64,000 nucleotides of DNA from Acidobacteriota bacterium (GCA_027459505.1 DAIDIE010000036.1:158988-222987); one strand, 5' to 3'; positions 27,443 through 36,347 are shown, numbered from the stretch's first letter. The notes: generated by a model from the sequence alone, not told the origin. Numbers and translations: made by a program.

Positions 27443-28159
27443 CTACTTTCCTTGCTCCTTGTGCAGTTCCATCACGCGGTGCAGCACCTTCTCGCGCGTG
27501 CGGTAGCCATGGCGAAACGACCATACCAAAGCGCTGACCGTGATCGCGCCCAGCAAAATGGGAGAGACCATCAACACCTCCGCCGGCGTGAGCGTATAGA
27601 TCAGCGCCAAGCGGATCAGCAGTTCGGAAACCAGCGCCACTCCCCATACTCCAGTAATCAGGCGTAGCGAAAAGCGCACCTCGGGCAGCGCCCAACTGGC
27701 GTTGTAGTGTACCTGCTTATGCGGATCGCTGCCCGCCATGAAGTGCCGCCCGAAGTAAAACATCAGCGGCCGCGGAAACAGCAGCGACACCAGGCAGGCA
27801 ACGCCAAACGCCCCGGTAAAGATGGATTCCCGCACCAGCAGCAGCCGCGGGCTGCCACCCAGGGTGATGGCAATGCCGTCGGTCAGAATGCCCAGGAAGA
27901 CAATGATGGCGATCGGATCGAGTTGCCGGAAACGCAGCAAATCCCAGAGGCTCTTGGCCAGGGGGAACAGCGACGCCATCACCAGCGATTTGAATTCGCT
28001 GGCGCCGTAATGCCGCGCCACCTTGTAGCACAGGGTGGGAATGACGGCGTTGAGCACGATGTCCCACAACACGCCTTGGAGCGGCGGCCGCGCCGCCGCG
28101 GCCTGTTCCTCCGGTGTTGCCGGGGGATTGCCAGGGGATGGGTTGGTCGGAATGCTCAA
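27443..28159 (-). CDS. VC0807-like integral membrane protein
   Basis: 238 aa from the ATG at 28159. After a Pro/Ala-rich N-terminus come six predicted helices, the first pair containing LNAVIPTLCYKVARHYGASEF and KSLWDLLRFRQLDPIA, which recall the uncharacterised VC0807 family. The C-terminus is basic and probably cytoplasmic. No enzymatic motif. It lies between the lysR gene (57 bp upstream, same strand) and the ABC exporter, so the three could be one transcription unit. Confidence 0.6.
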   Translation of the reverse strand: MSIPTNPSPGNPPATPEEQAAAARPPLQGVLWDIVLNAVIPTLCYKVARHYGASEFKSLVMASLFPLAKSLWDLLRFRQLDPIAIIVFLGILTDGIAITLGGSPRLLLVRESIFTGAFGVACLVSLLFPRPLMFYFGRHFMAGSDPHKQVHYNASWALPEVRFSLRLITGVWGVALVSELLIRLALIYTLTPAEVLMVSPILLGAITVSALVWSFRHGYRTREKVLHRVMELHKEQGK

Positions 28160-28216
28160 ATCAGGGTAGTCCAGCGGAGGCGGATTGCTGCAAAGCCAGC
28201 GAAGGCTGAGCGACTA

Positions 28217-29089
28217 TTATTGCATTCCCAGCAGGCGCGACAACACTGGGGTTTCGCGCCCCTCGCACCACGCAAAGGCAATTTCGCTTTGCGGCAGGGG
28301 AGCGCGTAATGACCGGTACTCCACTCCCCGCTGGCGCAGCCCGCGCATGGCCTCCGGCAACAGCGCCACACCCAGCCCGGTGGCGACCAAAGCGACAATG
28401 GTCTGCATTTGCGTGGCGTGCTGCGTGATACGCGGACTGAAGCCGCTGTTGCGGCAGGCCGCCTGAATCTGTCCGTAGAGGGCGGGAGCGGCCCCCTCGG
28501 GAAAACAGATGAAGTCTTCGCCGGCCAGCTCGCGTAATACCAGCATCTTCTTCGCGCGCAAGCGGTGCCGCGCCGGAAGCGCCGCCACCAACCCCTCACG
28601 GCGGATCGTCTGAAAACGCAGGCCGGGAGCGGGCACCGCCAGCGGCAGGCGCACCACGCCCACATCCAGTTGTCCTTCCTGCAGCATGGCCACCTGCAGT
28701 TCCGAGCGGCGCTCCATGATCTGCAGCTCGAGTTCCGGCGCCTCCCGGCGCAATTGCCGCAACATCTCCGGCGCCGGACTATAGGGCGCCGAACTGCACA
28801 GCGCCACGCGCAGACGTCCCGCCCGCCCATGAGCGGCGCGCTGTGCGATCTCGAGCACGGCTTCCGCCTCGCGCAACACATGGCGCGCCTGCGCCAGAAC
28901 CAGTTCACCGGCGCCGGTCAGCCGCAACGGACGCTCCCGGCGGTCCAGCAGGCTGACGCCCAACTCCTCCTCCAACTGCCTGATCTGCAGACTCAGCGGA
29001 GGCTGCGCCATGTGCAGCCGGTCCGCCGCGCGGTGAAAGTTGCGCTCCTCCGCCACCGCAATGAAGTAGCGTAAATGCCGAAGTTCCAT
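28217..29089 (-). CDS. LysR-family transcriptional regulator
   Basis: 290 aa from the ATG at 29089 giving MELRHLRYFIAVAEERNFHR, the normal LysR start; the track adds nine residues. The winged HTH (NFHRAADRLHMAQPPLSLQI) is followed by the linker helix and a two-lobed effector domain (VGVVRLPLAV..., LVATGLGVALLPEAM). It is transcribed divergently from the methyltransferase gene; two small palindromes in the 113-bp gap are candidate binding sites, so the methyltransferase is the likely target. Effector unknown. Confidence 0.95.
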   Translation of the reverse strand: MELRHLRYFIAVAEERNFHRAADRLHMAQPPLSLQIRQLEEELGVSLLDRRERPLRLTGAGELVLAQARHVLREAEAVLEIAQRAAHGRAGRLRVALCSSAPYSPAPEMLRQLRREAPELELQIMERRSELQVAMLQEGQLDVGVVRLPLAVPAPGLRFQTIRREGLVAALPARHRLRAKKMLVLRELAGEDFICFPEGAAPALYGQIQAACRNSGFSPRITQHATQMQTIVALVATGLGVALLPEAMRGLRQRGVEYRSLRAPLPQSEIAFAWCEGRETPVLSRLLGMQ

Positions 29090-29108
29090 AGCCGTGGACG
29101 CCCCGTGT

Positions 29109-29135
29109 TGAAACATTCAACGTATCGAAAGATAC
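29109..29135. promoter_or_regulatory. Tandem palindromes between lysR and the methyltransferase gene
   Basis: TTGAA-aca-TTCAA (29109-29121) is followed immediately by GTATC-gaaa-GATAC (29122-29135). LysR proteins bind interrupted dyads in such divergent gaps, so these are plausible operator half-sites. Confidence 0.6.
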
Positions 29136-29202
29136 AAACTCGATATTTGCACAATCTTATCGCAATCGGCCATGCTGACAACGATTCGCAAGGAGCGTGC
29201 AC

Positions 29203-30144
29203 ATGGCAAGAACACGGGTTAAAGGCAATTTCAAACAGCTTTTGCGGAATGGGGATTGGCCCTATGCGGATTTGCCGGTCTTTGCCCCCCCTGATATGGA
29301 TCCGCCAGGGGCGGATTCCCCCGCGTTGGAATCATTCGCTGGGCTGCACCAGCGCGTGCGCGACCAGTTCGGGGGCAGCGCTCAGGCCTACACGGCGAGT
29401 CCAGGCCACGCCGATACGGCGGTATTGGATCGGCTTATGAACCTTCTGCAGCCCGCGCCCGGCGACCGAGCCCTGGATATCGCCACCGGCGCCGGCCATG
29501 TGGCGCTGGCGATGGCGGAGCGCGGTGCGGAAGTGACCGCGCTCGATCTCACCCCGGCCATGCTTGAAGAAGCGCAAAGCAATGCCATACGCCGCGGTCT
29601 GCCTATCACCACCACGGAAGGGGCGGCTGAGTGCCTTCCCTTCACCGGAAACATGTTCGACCTGGTCAGCGTGCGCCAGGCGCCGCATCATTTCGCGGAT
29701 GTCGCAGCGGCGGTGCGCGAAATGGCGCGCGTCCTTCGCCCTGGCGGCCGTCTGCTGCTGGTCGACAGCGCCGGACTGGAAGACCGGGCACTCGATACCC
29801 AATACGATCTCATCGAAAGGCTCCGCGACTCCACGCATGTGCGCAGCTACACGCCCTCACGCTGGACGGCAATGCTTTCGAGCGCCGGGCTGCTCCCCCG
29901 GTCCGTGGAAACCAGCCTCTACACCGAACACGGCCGCCCGATGGAGTTCTATTCCTGGACCGCCCGCGCCCGTACCAGCTCCGAAAATGTGCGCCGCCTG
30001 CAAGACCTGCTGCTCACCGCTTCGCCGCAACTGCGCCAGGCGCTGGGGATCGAAATCGCCCCCGGCTTCCTCGGACTCTGCATCCCTGAGGTGACCATCC
30101 TGGCGGAAAAATCCGCGGCCCGGGAATGCGACCCGGGAGCATGA
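29203..30144 (+). CDS. Class I SAM-dependent methyltransferase
   Basis: 313 aa from the ATG at 29203 with aaggag seven nt upstream. SAM-binding motif I is ALDIATGAGHVALAMAE, motif II ends in TALDLTP, followed by FDLVSVRQAPHHFAD and the RVLRPGGRLLLVD strand, the UbiE/Methyltransf_11 arrangement. Residues before ~55 form an unusual Asp/Pro-rich N-terminal extension. Substrate not deducible; ubiquinone/menaquinone-type or small-molecule methylation are options. Probably controlled by the divergent LysR. Confidence 0.88.
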   Translation: MARTRVKGNFKQLLRNGDWPYADLPVFAPPDMDPPGADSPALESFAGLHQRVRDQFGGSAQAYTASPGHADTAVLDRLMNLLQPAPGDRALDIATGAGHVALAMAERGAEVTALDLTPAMLEEAQSNAIRRGLPITTTEGAAECLPFTGNMFDLVSVRQAPHHFADVAAAVREMARVLRPGGRLLLVDSAGLEDRALDTQYDLIERLRDSTHVRSYTPSRWTAMLSSAGLLPRSVETSLYTEHGRPMEFYSWTARARTSSENVRRLQDLLLTASPQLRQALGIEIAPGFLGLCIPEVTILAEKSAARECDPGA

Positions 30145-30297
30145 TTCATCGGGCGATAGAGACTGAGCCGGTGCGAAAACGACCCCGCTATTGAGCTGCA
30201 AGTGGGAGGGCCCATCTTATGGCGGGGACACTGCGATCCAGTCAACGGCGGGCGAAGCCAATTCAATTGCGGTCTTCACCGCAAACGTCCGCTCGGT

Positions 30298-30326
30298 TTG
30301 ACAGCCAGCGCCGCCCATCGTATTCT
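30298..30326 (+). promoter_or_regulatory. Promoter of tRNA-Arg
   Basis: TTGACA, 17-bp spacer, TATTCT, ending 62 bp before the mature tRNA 5' end. Near-consensus for the housekeeping sigma factor. Confidence 0.85.
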
Positions 30327-30388
30327 AAATAAGCCTCTTCGCACAGCCTGCGGGCTGTTGAGGCCTGCTTCATCCCCCTCCAGTACCC

Positions 30389-30465
30389 GCGCCCTTAGCT
30401 CAGTTGGATAGAGCGTCTGGCTACGAACCAGAAGGTCGGGAGTTCGAATCTCTCAGGGCGCACCA
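30389..30465 (+). tRNA. tRNA-Arg (ACG)
   Basis: 77 nt: acceptor GCGCCCT/AGGGCGC, anticodon stem TCTGG/CCAGA with loop CTACGAA (anticodon ACG, expected to be read with inosine), T-arm with GTTCGAATC, discriminator A and encoded CCA. Confidence 0.97.
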
Positions 30466-30701
30466 TCTTCTGAAATATTCTGGCGGTATCCGCCGGCGCC
30501 ATTCTCCGCCCATGAGCGGATCAACTGAAAACGGCAAACTGCCACAGCCACCCTCGGTCTTGCTTTATTCCCGGAATCGTTACCCCTGGTTTGCGTGCGC
30601 CGCTCGACCTCGCCTCACCACCCAGCCGCCCATTAATCCGGGGCTGGGCGACCGATGCTAGACTGACCTAAACACGCTGCTCCGCACGAAGTTGGTGAGT
30701 C

Positions 30702-31288
30702 ATGAGCCCGTTCAACTTCCGTATCTTAGTTGTTGACGATTATCCTTCGACTCAAGCCGTTTCCAAAGCCATTTTGGAAACGAAAGGGTATGAGGTGCAC
30801 TGCGCCAGCGACTGCTTTGCCGCACTCCTTGCCCTCAAGGATTCCCTGCCTGACCTGATCATTTCAGACTTGCGGATGCCCCGCATGAGTGGTTTTGAAC
30901 TGCTCTCGGTCGTGCGCCGCCGCTTTCCCCAGATCCCGGTCATTGCCATTAGCGCGAATTTCAGCGGTGAAGATGTACCCTCCGGGGTGCTGGCGGACGC
31001 CTTCTTTCAAAAGGCAATTACACTCCGGCGCGGCTCTTTGAAAGAGTGGCCGAATTGGTGCGGATTCTCCCGCAGCGCCCGCGCCCAGGCCAACTCAAAA
31101 CTCCTCAAATCTGGCGAATGGAGAGCCCGGGCCAAACGCTGCTTGCCGTTACCTGCAATCACTGCCTCCGCAGTTTTCCAGTTCGCATGCCAGCCGTGGC
31201 TGGGCCGCAAAAAGCGGACTGCGATTTTTGCCAAACCCAGGTGGAGTTCGTTTGCTCGGAGATGTTTCTCAGCAAGAGCAGCGCGTAG
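30702..31288 (+). pseudogene. Frameshifted response regulator with C-terminal zinc ribbon
   Basis: The ATG at 30702 opens a canonical CheY-like receiver (ILVVDDYPST, LIISDLRMPRMSG, VIAISAN, FFQKA) with the acidic pair, phospho-Asp and Lys present. After FFQKA near 31016 the frame drifts into unrelated sequence, but a different frame continues as NYTPARLFERVAELVRILPQ..., then a CNHC...CDFC zinc ribbon and stops at 31288. Restoring one base (GCAATTAC to GCAAATTAC) joins them. So either a single-base deletion broke the gene, the assembly has an error, or the site is a functional slip; the 247-aa ORF in the track is an artefact. The tail runs into repeat B1. Confidence 0.75.
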
Positions 31289-31323
31289 ACGAATCGTTGG
31301 CTGGCTCTCCAACCGGCACGCAT

Positions 31324-31442
31324 TAAGGAATTTCGCCGCCCTCCACTGGCGACAGGCCCCAGCAACGGCGTTGTCTGCCGTTGCTGGGCGGCGATCGCCT
31401 CCGGCGTCTTTCCCACAGGGAGGACTCGGTGGCTCGCTCCTA
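31324..31442 (+). repeat. Family B repeat fragment, copy B1
   Basis: Holds the family B core ggaatttcgcc(g)ccctccactggcgac, an internal hairpin (cagcaacggcg ttgtc tgccgttgctg), and the family B end ggaggactcggtggctcgctcct. It fills the gap between the frameshifted regulator and der. Confidence 0.75.
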
Positions 31443-31465
31443 TAACTGCTGTCCAGCGCGCGCCG

Positions 31466-33232
31466 CTACTTCCGTCCGCTTACCTTGGTCTTGATCAGGA
31501 TGGGCGTGCCGGCGAAGCCGAAGGCGCGCCGCAACTGGTTTTCCAGGTAGCGCTGGTAGCTGAAGTGCAAGGGACGCGCCTTATCGACGAACAACACAAA
31601 CGTAGGCGGCGACACCGCAACCTGCGAGATGTAGTAAATGCGCAGCCGCAGGCTGATGGGCACCGGCGCGCGATCGAAATCCGCCACCGCCAGGAAACGG
31701 TTCAGCTCCGCGGTTGAAACCCGCCGCCGCCGCTCGCGCGCTACCTTATCGATCTCGGTGAACAGGCGCCCCATTCCCTGTCCGCGCTGGGCGGAGAGAA
31801 ACACCACCGGCGCGAACGCCAGAAACTTGAAACGGTCGCGCACCAGTTGCTCAAACTCTTTGCGCTCCAGCCCACGTTCCTGCGCGAGATCCCACTTGTT
31901 GACCACCAGTACGCACGACTTATACCCTTCGCTGGCGTAACCGGCAATAGTGGCATCGAGTGCGACCACGCCCTCGCTGGCGTCCAACACAATCAGCGCC
32001 ACGTCGGCCTGCTCCAGGTGCTTGCGCGCCATGACCACGCTGAGTTTTTCCGCCATCAGCTTGGTCTTGCCCTTGCGGCGGATGCCGGCCGTGTCAATCA
32101 GGCGGTAGCGCCGCCCGCTGCGCTCAATCAGCGCGTCCACCGCGTCGCGCGTGGTGCCCGCAATATCGGAGACGATGGAGCGCTCCTCGCCGGTCAGCTG
32201 GTTCAGCAGCGTGCTCTTGCCAACGTTGGGGCGGCCGATGATGGCAATCGAGCAGATCGCATCCGCTCCCGCCGCGACAATTGCCGAGGGGCGCCGCTCC
32301 TCCCCGCCTGCTTCAGTTGCCTCGTGCGCCGCGCCTGACCCGCCTTCCGGCAGCGGCGCAACCCCCTTTTCTGCTTCCGCCGTGGCCGCCGCCGCCCGCG
32401 CGGCGCGCCGCAGACTGCGCTGGCTGCCGCGAGGCCTCTCCTCGCTCACCAGCGCGGCGGCGCTCGCCTGCTCATCGGCGGCAAACTCTTCCGGAGGCAG
32501 CAGCGGCCGCAGGTAGTCGCGCACCTCTTCCAGGCCGTGGTTGTGTTCCGCGCTGACCGGAAACACCGGCTGCAGGCCGAGCTCGTAATACGGACCCAGA
32601 TCGCGCAACTGCTGATCGGTTTCAATCTTGTTTACCAGCAACAGCACGGGCTTGCCGCTGCGCAGCAGCAACTGCGCCAGTTGCAGGTCGGGAGCGGCCA
32701 GCGGCGTCCGCCCATCGACCACAAAGAGAATGGCCAGCGCCTCTTCAATGGCCACCCGCGCCTGGCGGTAAATCGCTTCGGGAATAATCTCCGGGTCGTC
32801 CGGCAAAATGCCGCCGGTATCGACCACCGTGACGCGGCGTCCCTCAAACTCGGCCACCCCGTAAATGCGGTCGCGCGTGATGCCGGGCTCGTCGCCAACA
32901 ATGGAGCGGCGCGTGCGCGTGAGCCGGTTGAACAACGTCGATTTGCCCACGTTGGGACGGCCCACAATGGCAATCACCGGCAGGTTTTCCGCCGGGGGGG
33001 GCGCCAGCACCGCGGGAGCTTCCCCGGACCGCACGGGCCGGCCCTCCGTTCGCATGGGGCGGCTCTCGGCTCGCCCCAAGCGGCCCTCAGCGCGAGCCGG
33101 GCGGCCTGCGGGGCGCGCGGGGCGTTGCCCGGAGCGCGCGGGGCGTGCCGCACTAGTACCGCGATGGCTCCTGGCGCCCGTTTTCCGCACGGGAGTTTCG
33201 CGTCCTGAGCCCTTCTTTCCACTCTTTGGCAT
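31466..33232 (-). CDS. der: Ribosome-associated double GTPase Der (EngA) with long extensions
   Basis: 588 aa from the ATG at 33232 (MPKSGKKGSGRE); the track start adds translated repeat DNA. Two GTPase domains each have GRPNVGKST, a DTGG/DTAG G3 motif and NKIE/NKWD G4 motifs, followed by the KH-like domain (RIYYISQVAVSPPTFVLFV). Der is needed for 50S assembly. Two departures from the usual 440-490 aa: an N-terminal Arg/Ala/Pro/Gly-rich tail of about 80 residues with RPAR/GRP repeats, and an 80-residue low-complexity Ala/Glu-rich linker between the GTPases. Both look disordered; the basic tail could bind rRNA. Confidence 0.95.
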   Translation of the reverse strand: MPKSGKKGSGRETPVRKTGARSHRGTSAARPARSGQRPARPAGRPARAEGRLGRAESRPMRTEGRPVRSGEAPAVLAPPPAENLPVIAIVGRPNVGKSTLFNRLTRTRRSIVGDEPGITRDRIYGVAEFEGRRVTVVDTGGILPDDPEIIPEAIYRQARVAIEEALAILFVVDGRTPLAAPDLQLAQLLLRSGKPVLLLVNKIETDQQLRDLGPYYELGLQPVFPVSAEHNHGLEEVRDYLRPLLPPEEFAADEQASAAALVSEERPRGSQRSLRRAARAAAATAEAEKGVAPLPEGGSGAAHEATEAGGEERRPSAIVAAGADAICSIAIIGRPNVGKSTLLNQLTGEERSIVSDIAGTTRDAVDALIERSGRRYRLIDTAGIRRKGKTKLMAEKLSVVMARKHLEQADVALIVLDASEGVVALDATIAGYASEGYKSCVLVVNKWDLAQERGLERKEFEQLVRDRFKFLAFAPVVFLSAQRGQGMGRLFTEIDKVARERRRRVSTAELNRFLAVADFDRAPVPISLRLRIYYISQVAVSPPTFVLFVDKARPLHFSYQRYLENQLRRAFGFAGTPILIKTKVSGRK

Positions 33233-33530
33233 AGGTTTCCATCGTAGCGCAGCGGGCCAGTGTACGGCGAATTCAGTTGTCAGTTGTCGGTTGTCAGTTG
33301 CCGGTCGGTTGTCAGTTGTCAGTTGCCGGTAGGGAGTGGCGGGATTCCGGACGCCGTAGCCCACGCAGAAGGGGTTCACAGTTTACGGTGCACAGTTCAC
33401 CGTGGGGCGTTGCGAGTGGTTGGCGTCGCGCTTCACTCAAGCTAGCGGGCGTCGCAGGGGTCAAGGGAGTAGCCGGTTGTCGGTAGTCAGTTAGGAATGA
33501 CCCAGGCGAGGGGAGGCGCGGGCGCGGTGC
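33233..33530 (+). repeat. GTTGTCAGTTGTC tandem repeats and family C repeat
   Basis: Gene-free. Contains seven to eight imperfect copies of a GTTGTCAGTT unit between 33274 and 33333, a family C block (cagttcaccgtggggcgttgcgagtggttggcg, also seen near 42.7 kb) and a last gttgtcggtagtcagttag. The tandem unit resembles short repeats scattered in acidobacterial genomes. Confidence 0.75.
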
Positions 33531-34031
33531 TCAGCTTGCCTTCTGCAGCTTCCTGCCGGACTTCTTTCTTGCGCGAGACTTGGTATGGGATTTCGCAGCC
33601 GTTTCCTTAGCGACCCTATCGCTAGACGAGAACTGGGCGGGACGCGGCTGCGCATCGCGCCAAGCATGGTGTGGCAGGCTTTGGTGCGGCTGGCTTGGGT
33701 GCGACCGGCCTTCGAGCTGCTGGGTTGGGTGCGACTGGTTTTGGCGGTGCACCAGGAAAGGGCGGTAGCGCTCGGAGTGATCCAGCGGCTGGGTCATGGC
33801 GGAGACGGCGGCAAAGGAGGCAATCTTCTGGCGGACAGACTCGACCGAGACCTGATGGCGGGGCAGGATGAGCACATTGTTGTGCAGGCGGTCGCGGAAC
33901 CACACCAGACCACCGGCTACGGCCAGCAGCTCTCCGCCAGCCTTTTCCACATGAGAGCGTAATTCATCCACGCTGCACGCAGCGGATTCGCTAGCGTTCA
34001 GGCTCTTTACGGGTTGTAGCAAACGGGGCAA
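33531..34031 (-). CDS. Hypothetical protein with GGLVWFRD core and basic Q/P/S-rich tail
   Basis: 166 aa, probable TTG start at 34031. Residues about 20-80 (LLAVAGGLVWFRDRLHNNVLILP...VRQKIASFAA) are clearly paralogous to the protein encoded at 34242-34583. The rest is a repetitive His/Gln/Pro/Ser tail ending in a Lys/Arg cluster (RARKKSGRKLQKAS), suggesting nucleic-acid or surface binding by disorder. No known domain recognised. The paralogy and the matched start regions are the main evidence that both are real genes. Confidence 0.6.
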   Translation of the reverse strand: MPRLLQPVKSLNASESAACSVDELRSHVEKAGGELLAVAGGLVWFRDRLHNNVLILPRHQVSVESVRQKIASFAAVSAMTQPLDHSERYRPFLVHRQNQSHPTQQLEGRSHPSQPHQSLPHHAWRDAQPRPAQFSSSDRVAKETAAKSHTKSRARKKSGRKLQKAS

Positions 34032-34241
34032 TGGCGTCTGTCCCTCCCCGTGTCATAAGATGCCGGGGAGACAGGATTTCGTTGTGGCCAAGAGCGGGTT
34101 ACCAGCGCGCTACCCGCTAGAGAGCGATGGCAGCGCCAGTCTGCTCAGCTTCGATGGCCAGCGTGGATTGGCGTGGCTAAGGCCACACGGCCCAGTGGCT
34201 CGAAGCAGTTTGCAGCAGCCAGGACCCGCTGGTGCAAGGCG

Positions 34242-34583
34242 CTAGCAAGAGGAGAGGTCGCCGGCGTCGGTATCTAGCAAACGCCGGAGGCGGCCGGAAA
34301 GCGAGAGTTTTTCTCCACTCACGCCGGCCGCCGAAGCGTAGGCGGCGATTTTGGCGCGCACGGCGGTGACGGTGAGCTGGTCAAGGGGAAGGGTGAGGAC
34401 GTTTTCAGTCTGCGGATCGCGGAACCATACCAAACCACCCACCAGGCCGAGGAAATGTGCGTCAGCGGACTCGACCTTGCGGCGGCAGGATTCCACCAGT
34501 TGTTGCGTCACAACAGTAGCGCTCACGCTAGAAAGCCCCCTCACTGAGAGAAGATGCACGAGCGGGGCACCGGAGTTGCTCAC
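34242..34583 (-). CDS. Small hypothetical protein, paralogue of the preceding one
   Basis: 113 aa from the ATG at 34583. The core FLGLVGGLVWFRDPQTENVLTLPLDQLTVTAVRAKIAAYAS aligns with the neighbouring 166-aa protein, including the invariant GGLVWFRD. It lacks the long basic tail. It starts 16 bp downstream of the cvpA-like gene's stop on the same strand, so may be at the end of the purC-cvpA transcript. Function unknown. Confidence 0.6.
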   Translation of the reverse strand: MSNSGAPLVHLLSVRGLSSVSATVVTQQLVESCRRKVESADAHFLGLVGGLVWFRDPQTENVLTLPLDQLTVTAVRAKIAAYASAAGVSGEKLSLSGRLRRLLDTDAGDLSSC

Positions 34584-34599
34584 ACCGTTGGATATTCGT

Positions 34600-35244
34600 C
34601 TAGCGGGCCAGCTTGAACTTCACCGGAACCCGGACCGCCACCCCCGGCTGTGGCGAAGCAGGGCGTGTGGCCATCCGCGCCACTTGCTTCCCAGGCGCCG
34701 CAGAGTGGGTTCCTGGCTCTCCGGCCAGCCGGCCGGGCGCCGCCGCCTTGCGGATCTGCGCCAGCCCCTGGCGGAACTTCAACCCCACCGGCTGCGGCAA
34801 AAAGTCGCTGAACACGCCCCCCACACGCAGAAAGTCCGGGGCCAGCAGCGAGCCCTGCAGCTGCCCGAAATTAACCGGGAAGGCCGTCATCATCATCAAA
34901 AGCACAGTCACGATCACCACGCCCCGCACCAGCCCGAAGGCGGCGCCCAGCAGCCGGTCAAACCAGCGCAGCGGGGTGGAGTGCACCATGCGCGACAACA
35001 GCCGCCCCAACACCATGGCCAGCAGGATGCCGCCGCACAAGATCGCCACAAAACCAAGAAAGCTGCGTACTTCCGGGGTGCCAAACCCGATGTGGCGCGC
35101 CGCCCAGTGATAGTGCGCGAAGGCCAGGTAGATCAGCACGATGGTCGCCGCCATCATCAGCACTTCGTAGACGAAGCCCTTCACCATGGCGGGAATCATC
35201 GATAGCAACAGAATGGCGAGCAGGATCCAATCCAGCAGGTTCAC
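34600..35244 (-). CDS. CvpA-family membrane protein
   Basis: 214 aa from a GTG at 35244 that overlaps the purC stop (GTGA), implying coupled translation. Four hydrophobic helices in the first ~140 residues with NLLDWILLAIL, GFVYEVL and LLGAAFGLVRGVVIV, the CvpA/colicin V production pattern, followed by a Pro/Ala-rich cytoplasmic or periplasmic tail. In enterobacteria cvpA neighbours purF, and association with a purine gene is preserved here. Precise role in envelope homeostasis is unsettled. Confidence 0.87.
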   Translation of the reverse strand: MNLLDWILLAILLLSMIPAMVKGFVYEVLMMAATIVLIYLAFAHYHWAARHIGFGTPEVRSFLGFVAILCGGILLAMVLGRLLSRMVHSTPLRWFDRLLGAAFGLVRGVVIVTVLLMMMTAFPVNFGQLQGSLLAPDFLRVGGVFSDFLPQPVGLKFRQGLAQIRKAAAPGRLAGEPGTHSAAPGKQVARMATRPASPQPGVAVRVPVKFKLAR

Positions 35245-36143
35245 TCGTATTCTCCCGGCAATTCCCGGCCCGTCAACTGCTTGTAGGCGGCCAGGTATTT
35301 TTCACGCGTGCGCTCGACCACCTCGGCAGGCAGCTCCGGCCCCGGCGCCTGCTTATTCCACCCAATGCGCTCCAGGTAGTCCCGGACAAACTGCTTGTCA
35401 AACGACGCCTGCGGCCCACCCGGCTGGTACCCATCGCGGGGCCAGAAACGTGAGGAATCCGGCGTCAGCACCTCGTCGCCCAACACGATCTGTCCGGCCG
35501 CGTCCAATCCAAATTCAAACTTGGTGTCGGCCAGAATGATGCCGCGCGACTCCGCGTGCGCCGCCGCCCGGCGATAGATGGCCAGCGTCAGTTCCCGCAG
35601 CCGCCCGGCGTAATCCCAACCTATGCGTTCTTCCACGCTCTCGAAGGCGATGTTTTCGTCATGGCCCTCGCTGTTCTTGCTGGCCGGCGTAAAGACCGGT
35701 TCCGGCAGCCGGTCCGACTCTCGCAGGCCCGCTGGTAACTGTATGCCGCAAACCGTGCCGCGCTGGCGATACTCCTTCCATCCGGAACCAGACAAGTAAC
35801 CCCGCGCCACGCATTCAATGGGAAACATACGCAGCCGCCGCACCAGCATCGAGCGGCCGGCCAGTTCCTGGTGGAGGGGCTGGCAGGCGGCGGGATAATC
35901 CCGCACCCGGGCGCTCACCACATGGTTGGGGACGACGTCGCGCAGCAGGTCAAACCAGAACAGCGAAATCTGCGTCAGCACGCGCCCCTTGTCAGGGATG
36001 GGCGTAGGTAAGACCACGTCAAAGGCGGAGAGGCGGTCGCTGGCGACCATCAGCAGGTCCTGTCCGCATTCGTACAGGTCGCGCACTTTGCCGCGGCCCA
36101 GCAGGCGCAGTCCAGGCAGATTCATATCAGAACGAGTGCTCAT
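35241..36143 (-). CDS. purC: SAICAR synthetase (phosphoribosylaminoimidazole-succinocarboxamide synthase)
   Basis: 300 aa from the ATG at 36143. GRGKVRDLYE, the Asp-rich SDRLSAFDVVLPTPIPDKG, CVARGYLSGSGWKEY, and ILADTKFEFG with GDEVLTPDSSRFW are the ATP-grasp-like active-site blocks of PurC. It joins CAIR and aspartate in purine synthesis. Size is that of the longer (yeast-like) PurC class. It is the first gene of a purC-cvpA unit; HU is transcribed divergently. Confidence 0.97.
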   Translation of the reverse strand: MSTRSDMNLPGLRLLGRGKVRDLYECGQDLLMVASDRLSAFDVVLPTPIPDKGRVLTQISLFWFDLLRDVVPNHVVSARVRDYPAACQPLHQELAGRSMLVRRLRMFPIECVARGYLSGSGWKEYRQRGTVCGIQLPAGLRESDRLPEPVFTPASKNSEGHDENIAFESVEERIGWDYAGRLRELTLAIYRRAAAHAESRGIILADTKFEFGLDAAGQIVLGDEVLTPDSSRFWPRDGYQPGGPQASFDKQFVRDYLERIGWNKQAPGPELPAEVVERTREKYLAAYKQLTGRELPGEYE

Positions 36144-36347
36144 GAGGTGCCCTCATGTTAATCCGCGCGGCAGGCTGGCGGCAATGCGGCGCGCCCGCCG
36201 CCGCTTCAGGCCCCATGTTTGGACCCGGAGCCCCGCCGGCCGCCGCTTGACGGCGGCTAAGTGCTTCACTACACTGGGCTTACGCTCCGGCGAGAGCGCG
36301 CCTGGAGCAGCCTCCGGCATCCCCGCCCCGTGGCAGGCAGGTACTTC

